DNA of 64,000 nucleotides from Siphonodentalium dalli (taxonomy: Eukaryota > Mollusca > Scaphopoda > Gadilida > Siphonodentaliidae), in contig CP136069.1 of the NCBI GenBank assembly GCA_032622095.1, forward strand, positions 124,887,450 through 124,951,449, in the 5' to 3' direction. Below the pieces are notes generated by a model, which had not been told where the DNA came from, ran no database searches, and was given only the letters and a program-made list of their open reading frames with translations. Position 1 is the stretch's first letter, and the number at the start of each line of letters is the position of its first letter. Shown one piece after another: positions 45,501 to 54,226 of the stretch. A program made the translations under genes and the position numbers.

Positions 45501-48500
45501 TGAATTGCTGTTGTCTAAGATAACATGGTAATGATCTTTTTTATGCATACAGTAATGCTCTAAGTAATCGACTTCTCAACCACAGCAGAATTATGGGTAA
45601 TTTTTCAGGAAATATGGCTTGTTGTCATTCATCGGAAAGCTCTCCCCGAGAGCTTTCCGATGAATGGCAACAAGCCATATTTCCGACTAAATCCTGAAAA
45701 ATTACCCATAATTCTGCTGTCGTTAAGAAGTCGATTACTTAGAGCATTACTCTCTGGGGACCTCATTCTGCTTAGGCCCTCAACTGCTAAGGTAGATCTA
45801 GGATCAGATTGAAGTTCCCCAGTTGAAGTTGGTGATGGTTACCTATTGGGCACCTCGATTATGGATTTTACCTTCTGCAAATTAGGGATATAGAAACTTC
45901 CCAGATGGGAAAATGTAACTAAAAACAATGTTAATTTGATACTATAGATACTTCCCAGAAGATGAGGCCTAAGCAGAATGAGGTCTCCAGAGGGTGAATT
46001 TGGTGATGCCAGCCCACTGTGCGGGATAGCATCACTAAATTCACCCTCTGGGGACCTCATTCTGCAAATGACAGACACGCTATTTGCAGGCTTGCCCCCA
46101 TTCAGTTATAAAAGTATACATTTGAATCTGGAGGGAAGTTCAGGAAATATGACCAGGTAATACATAATTTAAACAAGAAAATGAGGACGTTTGAATATGC
46201 ATTTTTACATGCAAATAACCTGCGAGACCTTTAAAACTCTTTAATGGCTGGAGCTTCCTGCCAATGCATTCTCTTATATATGCTAGCCTCACATTTATAT
46301 AAGAGAATGCATTGGCCTAACAATATTTACCTTGACCTTGTAAGCCAGTGAATTCTCTAATATATGCTAATTTATGATGGGATGGATGGTGAGAGCCAAT
46401 TACATTGCTATGTCCACTCCAGGCAAAATTTCACCCAGTTGGGAGTGGGTGTGATGTAGTTTTCTATATTGCCTCCTCCCAGCATCACTAAATTCACCCT
46501 CTAGGGACCTCCTTCTGTTTATTGGCCTTTATCTTTATAATCAAATTAACAAATATTTTTAGAAATTTTCTTATTTAGTTTCTCTCTCTCTATAACCCCA
46601 AATTGGCAGATGAACCAATGCATAATTGAGGTGCCCAATGGGTGCAAACCACCTTCACCATTTGGTAACTTAAATCTGTGAATAGGTTTCACATTGCAGA
46701 TGAGGCCATGCAGAAAGAGGTCCTCAGAGGATAAATTTGGAGACGATAGCCCGCTGTGTGGGGTAGCATCGCTAAATTGACCCTCTGGGGGACCTCATTC
46801 TGCATATGTCCACCACCATATTCTGAGGCCTGGCAGTGTGACAGCATAGATACACTAATGCCCTAATTAATCGACTCCTTTAACCACAGCAGAATTATGG
46901 GTAACGTTTCAGGATTTAGTCGGAAATATGGCTTGTTGCCATTCATCGGAAAGCTCTCGGGCATTACTGTGCACTAATGATTTTACACCAAACTAGGATA
47001 ATGTTGTCAAAAACTATGAAATGGTCCTTACTTTAACCCTTCCATGACCATTATTGGAGCTTCCTAAAATGTTGCTAAAACTCTGTGCCAATGCATTCTC
47101 TTATATGTACGATTCTCCCATAGGGAGCCTGCATATTGGCCCTATGGGAGACTCGCATATGTAAGAGAATGCACTGGCACAGGATCTTGGATGCTGCACC
47201 AGTGCAGCTCCTGTCATGAAAGGGTTAACTTAAATATCTTGAAAAGTCACTAAAGTCTGTATTTCCTCATTTCAGTGAGCTTGATCGATAAGGTGGATGT
47301 GGTCTTCATAAGTAAGGATTTTGCTCAATATTGTGGATATTCTGATATGGAGGTAGCCGTTCGAGGGTTCAAAGACAAATGTAATCAGTAAGTATGAAGG
47401 ATCGTTTGGATTAATCTGTTATGTTTTTTGTGCACTTTATGATGAAAAAGCCTGAATTTAAAGTGTCTGACATTTGCAGAATGAGGTCCCCAGAGGGTGA
47501 ATTTAGTGACACTATCACACACAGTGGGGACCTCATTCTGCTCAGGCCTCAATTGCTATGGGAGACCTAGGATCAGATTCCCAGCTCCCCAGTTGGTGTT
47601 GGTCATAATTAGTCACCTCGATTATGCATTTTATCTTCTAAAAATTAGGGGATAATAGAAACTCAACAGAATGGAAACAGTAACAAAAAACCAATGTTAA
47701 TTTGAGACCAGAGATATTTCCCATAAGATGAGGCATAAGCAGAATGAGGTTGCCAGAGGATGAATTTGGTGATGCTGGCCCGCTATGCCAGATAGCATCT
47801 CTAAATTCACCCTCTGGGAACCTCATTCTGCAAATGTCACACACCATATTTACATGCTTGAATATAAGTTCATGTTTGACTATGGTTGAGAAGTAAACAT
47901 TGTAGCAATTAAATGCAATTTAGTTCATTGAAGTTGTGAACAAAAATAGAGCAGCAACTTTACCAAAAACTCTCTAATGGCTCTGATTTTTGTTAGACAC
48001 ACTAAATTCAGACTTGATGATGAAAATTAGGAGTATTATAAATGTGTTCAGTTGCTCTCATCTCATTTGTGTCTGATGCACTGAAACACTAAATGCAAGG
48101 GTTCGGTTTTCATCGAACCAACACCTGCATACCTAAATTAGAATGGAAGCACATTTGTGAATTTTAATTTGTTACCATGGTAGTTCTTGTTTATAGTCAA
48201 TCAGAGTTAACTTAACCCTTTCTTTGATAAATACTCATTGATGAGTAGTTCCCTTAGGAAATGTACAGTTAATAAGAGGTCATTTATTGCACTTATTATC
48301 TGAACATTTCTCACCAATGAATAGGAATCATTCTGCTCTTCTACTATTTGTTTTTCTGTTTGCTGTCTGCTCTTATTATCCATAACACCCCTCCAAATGA
48401 ATAATAAACCATTCCATTGCATACTTTTATACCTGAGTGGGAGAATCCATTTAGCATAACTGATGGTAAAAGTGTTAAAAGAAGTATGCAAAGTTCCGCA

Positions 48501-50695
48501 ATTTTTCTCAGAAAATAATCATCATTTGATGCCGTGTAGCTGGTTGTATATTGTGTAGTTTTATTTGAATATATGCAAGACTGGAAATATGGTATCTTTC
48601 ATTTGCAAAATGAGGTTCCCAGATGGTGAATTTAGTGATGCTATCGCACATGGTGGACTAGCATCACCTAATTCACCCGCTGGGAACCTCATTCTGCTTA
48701 GGCCTCAACTGCTATATGGTTCATAATGTTCACCTATTTGTAGCCTCAGTTATGCATTTTATCTTCTCATTCTTCTGCAAATTAGGAGATATAGAAACTG
48801 AATAGAAGGGAAAAAGTAACCAAAAAATGTTAATTTGAAACTATTGATACTTACTTGCAGATGAGACCTAAGCAGAATGAGGTCCCCAGAGGGTGAATTT
48901 GGTGATGCTAGCCCACTGCGCAGGATAGCATCACTAAATTCACCCTCTGGGGACCTCATTCTGCAAAGAACAGACACCATATTTCCAGACTTGAATATAC
49001 GTTCATGTTTGATTATGGTTGAGAAGTAATCATTGTAGCAATTAAACGCAATTTATTGCAAACAAAAATAGAGCAGCAACTTTACCGAAAACTCTCTTGA
49101 GTTTTTCTGCAAGATCGCGAGAGTCCAGAATTAACCAATACTCTCTAACAATCTCTAATTTTGTAAGCACTGTGTGAAATTATCAATGTGACAGAAAATG
49201 TGTTGCCCTACTTTTAGCTTCATGGTGAATCAACCTGTCGCTGTATATCCTGAATTCCAACAATTGCCTGATTGGTTTCATCGCTTTATGGTTAAATGTT
49301 GTAATTGGCTGACCCTGGGGTACATGGAATGCTTTTTGAAGGTGATGGACATCTCCGGTTTTTCATTTAGACTCTGTTACTTATAACTTCCTCGAGAGTC
49401 TAAACTTTAATTATTACTGAGCTTCTCATTGAAATCATTAGTTTAGAGATGCAGCCTCATTTTTTTACTATTCTGTATTTTTAAACATAGTGTGTACCTC
49501 TTACCAGAAATTTTATATATATTCTTGGTTATAACATAATAGACCTGAATCGAGAACACCTGTCCGGAAAAGATTTTTATCAATTAATATAAATTTTATT
49601 TGGAATATTTCTCATATAATAATACAAACAGCAGTCGATTTCGTGGAAAAATTTAGAGCCCCCTTCGGATTTTCAGTTAAGTTATTGCTCTATTTTTGTT
49701 CACAACTTCAATAAACTTAATTGTGTTAAACCCTTTCAGTGCCAAGTCCGATTTTTGTATCAACCCATATTTCCTTGATCATTTTTCAAATTTATTGATT
49801 ATAATAATGTGATACATCAATGTATCACATTATTACAATCAATAAATTTGAAAAATGATCAAGGAATATGGGTTGATACAAAAATCGGACTTGGCGCTGA
49901 AAGGGTTAATTGCTGCAATTTTTACTTCTCAATGCTAGACAAACATGAACGTATATATTGAAATAAAACTACACAATATACTACCATCTACACTGCATTA
50001 ATACGTTAAACACAACAGTGTAGACAAGCAGGAGAACTCAATCTTGTAAGGTCATCAACCTCAATCAAGGCCATGGTCGTAATATTTCGTCTTTTGTTGT
50101 TTAGTGCAAATAACCATGCCAAGACAGTTTAACTCGGAAGAGATTTTCGCAGGAAATGCAGTAATAACCCACTTTATTATGCCTTTATATATTGACAAAT
50201 ATATTACATCCAATAGAGTCGATGTTTTATTCACAAAAAAAAGCTAATATTAGTTTGGAAATCAGGTTTTATAATATTTAATTGTTGTAATTAATTGTGG
50301 GCCTGAAGCGATACACTATTATTAAAAAATTTCCATGACCACACATGTTGAAACAATTAAGCCATGCAATTTAATTGACATATGCCATGCAATATCCATG
50401 TAACCTTAAGTAACGGTTGTCTTATAATTCCAGGACAACATTTATCTGCGCTTGGGGCGATAAAGGAGCAGCGGCCCTCAGTGATCAGTTAGTGACGTCA
50501 CCATCATATCCTCCAGAAAAGATTGTTGATACTTGTGGAGCTGGCGACGTTTTCAATGCGACTGTTATTCATGCGTTAGTTTTAGGAAAAACACTTCAGG
50601 AATCTATAAGATTTGGGTGTACAGTCGCCGGGAGGAAAATCGGCAGTCGTGGTTATCAGCATATCGAAGAATTCCATGTAGAGGGATTGTCATGA
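33440..50695 (+). CDS. KHK: ketohexokinase (fructokinase), six exons, first exon not found
   Basis: Ketohexokinase phosphorylates fructose at C1 using ATP in the cytosol and starts fructose breakdown. Six exons (33440-33556, 39051-39185, 42293-42368, 43645-43771, 47276-47387, 50434-50695) join in frame with correct GT-AG sites and code for about 276 aa. The vertebrate enzyme is 298 aa, so about 30 N-terminal residues are missing, including the first sugar-binding aspartate. Visible signatures are WQRGGNASN (pfkB N-terminal motif, sugar binding), [45 protein letters not shown], and [17 protein letters not shown] with the catalytic-type Asp in GAGD. Similarity to ribokinase-family relatives is weaker than to KHK. 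The introns are packed with mobile elements. Confidence 0.93.
33562..33680. mobile_element. partial CCCTTCCATGAC MITE with hairpin, next to a KHK donor
   Basis: It starts TTAACCCTTCCATGACTGGAG. It contains the CCAATGCATTCTTTTATATA hairpin at 33608-33676. No matching right terminus was found. Confidence 0.7.
33680..34618. other. KHK intron sequence, nothing recognised
   Basis: AT-rich, no repeat or exon recognised. Confidence 0.4.
34619..38786. mobile_element. giant palindromic element, copy B, inside a KHK intron
   Basis: It has the same TA-GTCCAGGAGATATTGG ends as copy A. The left arm (to about 35693) and right arm (from about 38033) are inverted and highly similar. The right arm lacks about 300 bp between TTCTGGTGAC and GCAAAAATTC near 38388, and the left has lost the part matching 37540-38030. 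The interior also folds on itself weakly, with words such as GGCGTCACA, CTATCATGGCGCATG and GAACCAT(C/A)TATTGAGAAGTG shared in inverted order. No intact gene was found. The element shows the empty sites of the MITE and LINE present in copy A. Confidence 0.87.
36571..36675 (+). pseudogene. coding-like fragment in copy B
   Basis: The frame reads [20 protein letters not shown] then [12 protein letters not shown]. It corresponds to 9345-9475 of copy A, where an extra few codons precede the break. Family unknown. Confidence 0.35.
38861..38967 (+). ncRNA. 5S rRNA-like sequence (pseudogene or 5S-derived SINE head)
   Basis: The stretch TGCCATGCGTTAAATAC ... GATCACTGAAGTTAAGCAAC ... TTGGATGGGTGACCGG ... 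CCAGGTGCTGATAATTTTT follows the order of animal 5S rRNA from the middle to the 3' end, including the internal promoter region (AAG-TAAGCAAC as the A box and GGATGGGTGACCG as the C box). The first 40 or so bases are not recognisable, and several stem pairs are lost. It could be a 5S pseudogene or the head of a 5S-derived SINE. It sits in a KHK intron 84 bp before an exon, on the same strand. Confidence 0.72.
39051..39185 (+). CDS. KHK: KHK exon with NAKNGSRT
   Basis: The acceptor is ATATTCATAG and the donor is AACAA followed by GTGAGT. The first base completes AGG (Arg). It encodes [20 protein letters not shown] and [20 protein letters not shown], matching the KHK stretch from the VDDLRRY-like helix to the NxxxGSRT strand. 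It lies about 85 bp downstream of the 5S rRNA-like sequence. Confidence 0.9.
39198..39726. mobile_element. TTAA MITE with CCCTTTCAGTGCCA ends
   Basis: TTAACCCTTTCAGTGCCAGC starts at 39249 and its complement, ending in CACTGAAAGGGTTAA, finishes at 39726. A nested CCAATGCATTC hairpin lies at 39601-39676. A separate left terminus, TTAACCCTTTCTATATTAA, is at 39198. The unnested relative is at 49726-49909. Confidence 0.8.
39727..40480. other. KHK intron sequence, nothing recognised
   Basis: No repeat or exon recognised. Confidence 0.4.
40480..40745. repeat. MITE remnant interrupted by CTGCACTATTATT repeats
   Basis: ATTCATTGATGAGTCAGGTC, AGGAAATGTTCAAATAATAA and GTTCAA match the TTAA MITEs at 991 and 48212. 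Inside, CTCACCTGCC and GGCAGGTGAG face each other at 40539 and 40700. Between them lie four copies of CTGCACTAT(T/A)ATT with GGC tips, a small self-complementary array. Confidence 0.6.
41157..41552. mobile_element. TTAA MITE, second copy of the CCTCTTCGCTGCTA family
   Basis: TTAACCTCTTGGTTGCTATA at the left and TTAGCAGTGAAGCGGTTAA at the right, inverted relative to 6667-7009. Shared inner words include GTACGGACGTAAAA, GACCTACTTCA and CACAACATCATTACGTCA. Confidence 0.85.
41549..41761. mobile_element. CCCTTTCATGACGG MITE remnant sharing a TTAA with its neighbour
   Basis: TTAACCCTTTCATGACGGGA begins on the same TTAA that ends the previous element. Hairpins GAGTCTCCCATAGGGAGCTT and CTCTCCATGGGAGACTC follow. 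The right end is replaced by the element starting at 41762. Confidence 0.75.
41762..42057. mobile_element. palindromic MITE related to the giant TA element ends
   Basis: The arms AGCTGATAGGGTACCC, CTGCACCCCC, TTAACTTCACCCCACT and TTGTTCCTTATTATGTCC are inverted around about 41905. The right end is GGGAGC-CCGGACTAG. The order C-run, TTAACTTCACCCCACT, GTTCCTTA is the same as in the 6562 and 34619 elements, so this is probably a short non-autonomous relative. Confidence 0.8.
42293..42368 (+). CDS. KHK: KHK exon with DFEKMDL
   Basis: The acceptor is TTTGCTACAG and the donor is TTTGAG followed by GTGAGC. The exon enters with one base and leaves in phase 0. It encodes [20 protein letters not shown] then WIHFE, matching LPDVSATDFEKVDLTQFKW of the vertebrate enzyme. 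Confidence 0.92.
42369..43340. other. KHK intron sequence with weak old repeats
   Basis: Only faint similarity to 19270-19409 (about 42395-42520) and to 21650-21760 (about 42790-42870). Confidence 0.4.
43340..43560. mobile_element. TTAA MITE remnant (right end intact)
   Basis: AGGAAATGTTCAGATAATAA, AACTTATTATCT, then CTGAGTGGGAGAATCCAT ending in AAGGGTTAA, as in 48212-48478. The left TTAA end is not clear. Confidence 0.7.
43645..43771 (+). CDS. KHK: KHK exon with LELEKP
   Basis: The acceptor is TCTCCTCACAG and the donor is GAGTTCG followed by GTAAGG. It is phase 0 in and phase 1 out. It encodes [20 protein letters not shown] and then [16 protein letters not shown], corresponding to the NASEQVKMLQRI...VSVEVEKP part of KHK. 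Confidence 0.92.
43772..45547. other. KHK intron, mostly unassigned
   Basis: A weak inverted pair (CAGTTTTAAATTCGCGCA / GCGCGAATTCAAAACTGA) lies at 44519-44580, and a further TTTCGCTCAGTTTTAAATTC at 45100. No exon was recognised. The intron phases require none here. Confidence 0.45.
45548..45750. mobile_element. near-perfect palindromic MITE, TACAGTAATGCTCTAA ends
   Basis: The two arms meet in CTCTCCCCGAGAG near 45650. They share AATCGACTTCT, CAGCAGAATTATGGGTAA, GGAAATATGGCTTGTTG and CATTCATCGGAAAGCTCT. The left arm lacks GATTTAGTC present in the right. The fullest copy is at 50715-50931. Confidence 0.88.
45751..46090. repeat. GGTCCCCAGAGGG hairpin repeat
   Basis: GCAGAATGAGGTCTCCAGAG at 45974 pairs with CTCTGGGGACCTCATTCTGC at 46045-46064. 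The loop region GATGCCAGCCCACTGTGCGG is itself near-palindromic. Similar hairpins are at 47745-47832, 48605-48691 and 48873-48964. Confidence 0.75.
46236..46350. mobile_element. TTAATGGCTGGAGC MITE remnant with CCAATGCATTC hairpin
   Basis: Hairpin at 46260-46314. The truncated second arm AGCCAGTGAATTCTCTAATA is at about 46342. Confidence 0.65.
46480..46975. repeat. GGTCCCCAGAGGG repeats followed by a half TACAGTAATGC MITE
   Basis: ACTAAATTCACCCTCTAGGG at 46487 and the AGGTCCTCAGAGGA / ACCCTCTGGGGGACCTCA pair at 46717-46797. A left half of the palindromic MITE runs from about 46850 (CACTAATGCCCTAATTAATC) to 46970. Confidence 0.65.
47033..47228. mobile_element. complete CCCTTTCATGAC-family MITE, TTAA-flanked
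   Basis: TTAACCCTTCCATGACC at the left and TCATGAAAGGGTTAA at the right. The centre is a hairpin with CCAATGCATTCTCTTATATG and CCCATAGGG / CCCTATGGG tips. Its size (196 bp) defines the simple member of the family that is found broken at 1268, 33562, 41549 and 46236. Confidence 0.85.
47276..47387 (+). CDS. KHK: KHK exon with [10 protein letters not shown]
   Basis: The acceptor is CTCATTTCAG and the donor is AATCA followed by GTAAGT. It encodes [20 protein letters not shown] and [15 protein letters not shown], equivalent to GDVVFVSKDVAKHLGF of KHK. A TTAA MITE (47033-47228) ends 47 bp before the exon. Confidence 0.92.
47455..47860. repeat. GGTCCCCAGAGGG repeats
   Basis: GACATTTGCAGAATGAGGTC at 47468 and the hairpin at 47745-47832 (GAATGAGGTTGCCAGAGGAT / ACCCTCTGGGAACCTCATTC). 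Confidence 0.7.
48212..48478. mobile_element. TTAA MITE, CCCTTTCTTTGATAAA end
   Basis: TTAA at 48212 and 48475. Inner words AGGAAATGTACAGTTAATAA and GCACTTATTATCTGAACATT, then CTGAGTGGGAGAATCCATTT. Same family as 991-1252. Confidence 0.75.
48585..48990. repeat. two GGTCCCCAGAGGG hairpins
   Basis: Hairpins at about 48605-48691 and 48873-48964. The second has arms CAGAATGAGGTCCCCAGAGG / CCTCTGGGGACCTCATTCTG without mismatches over that length. Confidence 0.8.
48991..49725. other. KHK intron sequence, no exon recognised
   Basis: 49555-49625 (CTGTCCGGAAAAGATTTTTA and following) resembles part of the MITE at 56978-57497. Nothing else seen. Confidence 0.4.
49726..49909. mobile_element. 184-bp near-perfect palindrome, TTAA-flanked
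   Basis: TTAAACCCTTTCAGTGCCAA and its complement. The arms are about 85 bp with very few mismatches (for example GTGCC versus GCGCC in one terminus) and meet at ACATCAATGT. Element boundaries are TTAA on both sides. The low arm divergence suggests recent origin or gene conversion. Confidence 0.88.
50434..50695 (+). CDS. KHK: KHK terminal exon with the GAGD catalytic motif
   Basis: The acceptor is ATAATTCCAG. The stop TGA is at 50693-50695. It encodes [20 protein letters not shown], then [20 protein letters not shown] and [19 protein letters not shown], a full pfkB C-terminal signature. A palindromic MITE starts 20 bases after the stop, so it is transcribed in the 3' UTR unless polyadenylation is extremely early. 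Confidence 0.94.
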
Positions 50696-50714
50696 TGTGA
50701 AGCACCTAAAGGCA

Positions 50715-50931
50715 TACAGTAGTGCTCTAATTAATCGACTTCTTAACCACAGCAGAATTATGGGTAACTTTTCAGGATTTAGTAGGAAATATGGCTTGTT
50801 GCCATTCATCGGAAAGCTCTCACCAAGAGCTTTCCGATGAATGGCAACAAGCCATATTTCCGACTAAATCCTGAAAAGTTACCCATAATTCTGCTGTGGT
50901 TAAGAAGTCGATTAATTAGAGCATTACTGTA
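50715..50931. mobile_element. near-perfect palindromic MITE in the KHK 3' UTR
   Basis: It starts TACAGTAGTGCTCTAATTAA and ends with its complement, TTAATTAGAGCATTACTGTA. The arms of about 105 bp meet at CTCACCAAGAG. TA at both ends fits a TA target. It lies 20 bases after the KHK stop, so the mature mRNA could contain a very long hairpin. Confidence 0.9.
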
Positions 50932-51735
50932 GTCCGGTTATTTTCAAGTGCCATCAAATTTACCACATTTTTAGGCAACACAGGCGCCCCCAAGAGCCAA
51001 TTATGCCGGAGCGATTGTTACCTACAATTCTTCGGGAAAAAAAGGCACTTCATGTGGCCTTTCGCCTGATGTCATTACCAGTATTATCCCTGCCATCTTT
51101 CACTAGCTGGATTATGTCAAAGGAAACTTGAACTACTGCTGCTAACTGCAGTTATGGACACAATGGTTCATCACTACCTTATGATATTATGGACACAATG
51201 GTTCATCACTACCTTATGCTATTATGGACACAATGGTTCATCATGAAATTAAACAATATTTGGAATGTGAGCTTAGGACCACAGGTCACATTCGATTATG
51301 TGTGAGATCTGCCCATTTCTACTGGAGTTATTGTCCTTGTCAACTTAGAATTCTGTAAGATTATTTTGATTTCCGGATGATAACTTTATTTTTAGTTATC
51401 TGATTCGTTTTCAAATTTTGTATGTGGATGACTTACATGAAAATAGAGGTCAAGTTCAAATATGGGTGCAGTGGTGCAAGTCTGCCCATTATTACCAGAG
51501 TTGTTATCAATGTCGTTTATTTTGCTTTTCCTGGATGATAAATTTAAATTTTAGTAATCTCAATGTTGTAAAATTTGTTATCTGGATTATTCACATGCAA
51601 ATATAGGTCAAGTTTTGATATGGTATGGTTCGCCCACTGATTTTTACTGGAGTTATGGTCCTTGCCGACTCAGTATTTGCCAATTGTTTTCGTTTCCGAA
51701 TGACAACTTTAATTTTTGCCATTTTGGCATGTGGA
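50932..51735. other. downstream of KHK, small tandem repeat only
   Basis: 51155-51242 contains three copies of TTATGGACACAATGGTTCAT. The 51290-51700 part shares TGCCCA(T/C)T with TACTGGAGTTAT and TGTCCTTG, a set of about three diverged units of roughly 170 bp. No gene was recognised. Confidence 0.55.
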
Positions 51736-51739
51736 TTAT

Positions 51740-51960
51740 TAAATAATTTATGATATCACAAACTGATTTTAAGATATCTCTAATTCCAATTTGTTTTATC
51801 ATAAATTAATTTTGTTATATCATAAAATTGAATATATTATATCACAAAATAGTAAGCATTTAGTGATATCAATAATTTGATTTTGTGATAATCTTACATA
51901 CATTTCGTGATATCATAAAATTGAATTTGTGGAATTAAATTATTAAATCACAATTATGGA
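51740..51960. repeat. TGATATCA-core palindromic repeats
   Basis: TTATGATATCACAAA, TTATATCATAAAATTGAA, TTAGTGATATCAATAATTTG and TTCGTGATATCATAAAATTG recur. The units are palindromic around GATATC, in loose tandem over 220 bp. Confidence 0.6.
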
Positions 51961-53719
51961 AGCTACAATATCAATGGATGCCACAGCTATTGAAAAACTT
52001 ACCCAACCACGGGTGTGGAATAAATGGAGAACACAACTGGCATCATAATCTAAAAATATTTTATCGAACTCCTTGCATTCTGTCCACAGCTCATTTGACA
52101 AAATACTCGATTAGGATGCGCGTTGTGTTCTGTTGTATATATTGGACACCTCCATCATAATCCAAAATGGGACCTATTAATTTTATTATACAAATTTATC
52201 CATTATTTAATAGATCAAGACTCGATCTCTGGACATTTTATCGACAATTAGGTATAAAATTGTAGGCATACAGATTAAATGTTCATGATTTATGATGTCC
52301 TCTGGAAAATGTAGTTAACTGCCTAATTCATAAAGATGAATAAGGCCATGTGGCCGAACATTTCTCACAAAGAGAGTATTAATATGATTATACGTAGGCA
52401 CGCAAGGACAACCCACGACATACACAAACTGATAAATATATGTTTCATTAAAAAAAAGCGTGATTGTCATTTTTTCCTCCCAATACCATCCTTGATTCCT
52501 TGAAACGACGATATTACCACCCCCAACTACATCCTGACACTGATAGCTGTTACCCCATCATAAAATTAACTTTGACAACTTTAAACCACACCATTCCATG
52601 TATGCTTGTAACTAGTGGAGTAGATTTAGACTATTTTACAAGGCAATGGTTCAATTTGTGACCAAAGCATGAAACATTGCACAAGTTTAGGGTGTCACCA
52701 TACCTTAATTTTTTGACATGGAGCCACCTCCAAATCAACTGCCATCTTGTATTTTGGCGGCCATCTGAGCCATATTTACCAAAATAAATAAATTTTCTTT
52801 GGATCTTATCACAAGTAATAGCTCAAATATGAAACAAATTCAATTCCTCTGATAATGTGCATTATTATTCAAATTTAGAGTGTGATCTGTATGAATTTTT
52901 CGGTGGCCATCTTGATTTTCATTGGAAATGTTTATCTTTATTATCTTTTATGTCGCTATTGTTGTGACTGCAATCCAGATAGAGCTTTTCACATTTTGGA
53001 TAAATGGTGCAATTTGGTGGGTGCTGATCTGCGAGAAATAAAATTTGTTAAACTAAACATGGTTCTCAGACTTTTTTTAATTAGGTAGTGGCCATGAGAT
53101 TTTTGATGGCTACAACTACAGTTGCGATGCAATTTTAGCACTGAACCCGGTCTAGCTATGGAGAATTTTGGGCTTTGGACGAATGTTGATTGTAATATCA
53201 ATTAACATTCAGCATGTGTTACTGTATGTTAATACAGTGCCATATGTTAATACAGTGCCATGACCATTAGTTATTCATGCACTATAGCTATAAGTAATTT
53301 AATAGATGCAAAAGCTAGGTGATATAGTTATGCTCCAAGTTCAGTTATTGCCAAAAGTATGTGTCAATTCCCTCAGTAAAGTCGCCAATAATCTGTTGTC
53401 TGTTGAGTCCAATGCAAAATATCTCACCAAGTCTGAATCTCTACAGGTTGAATTCTTGTTTAATTTATACTGTTTACCAGCTGATTGAAGCCATATTGTG
53501 GTATTATTATGAGCTGTATGACAAACAAAAATGCAGTGTCACTCATTTTTGGTGTTGGATGCCAACAGTGTCACCATGCAGTCTATCCCACATACATCGG
53601 AAGATTACAGCAAGAATTATTCTACATGCAAAGCGATTTTGGAAAAGCTTCAACCTTCAACATTCAACCTTGCTTCAACATGGGCTGGTAGGAGGACCCC
53701 TCGTGCATCCCCCACTACT
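51961..53719. other. intergenic, no gene firmly recognised
   Basis: The open frames at 53306-53735 (for example NSLSKVANNLLSVESNAKYL) look slightly protein-like but match nothing I know and are broken by stops. 52740-52920 contains GGCGGCCATC-type words shared with the giant elements. Nothing else seen. Confidence 0.45.
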
Positions 53720-54226
53720 TAATCTTAATCTCTAAATGATTTGGAGATATCTCTAAATCAGCACATATCCATAATTGAACCTGGAATTGAACTTATCTCT
53801 AAATGAATTAGAGATATCTCCAAATGAATTGAAGATATCTCTAAATCATTTGAAGATATCTCTAATTCATTTAAGGATAAGTTCTTTTTGAACATATGTC
53901 ACATATCCGTAAATAAAATACTTCTCCATAATTCGATTTGGAGATATCTCCAAATAATTGGAGATATCTCCAAATGATTTAGAGATATCTCTAATCATTT
54001 GGAGATATCTCTAAATGAATTGGAGATATCTCTAAATCGACATATCCACAATTGGACATATCCATAAATAAATACTTCTACATAATTCGGTTTGGAGATA
54101 TCTCTAATTCATTTGAAGATATCTCTAATTCATTTGAAGATATCTCTAAATATTTGGAGATATCTCCAAATATTTGAAGATATTTCCAAATATTTAGAGA
54201 TATCTCCAAATATTTGAGTATTTGTG
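53720..54226. repeat. GATATC-core palindrome array, outer part
   Basis: Many units of TTTGGAGATATCTCCAAAT and its variants (TTAGAGATATCTCTAAAT, GAAGATATCTC), separated by AT or ATAT linkers and two larger repeats around CACATATCCATAATTGAAC. No left terminus like TATGGG is found on this side, so it may be the remains of a second copy. Confidence 0.8.

Noticed and set aside
53306..53735. Frames NSLSKVANNLLSVESNAKYL and QQCHHAVYPTYIGRLQQELF as exons of a gene
   Set aside because: They lie in different frames with stops between, have no convincing splice sites and no family I recognise. Possibly an old transposon remnant.
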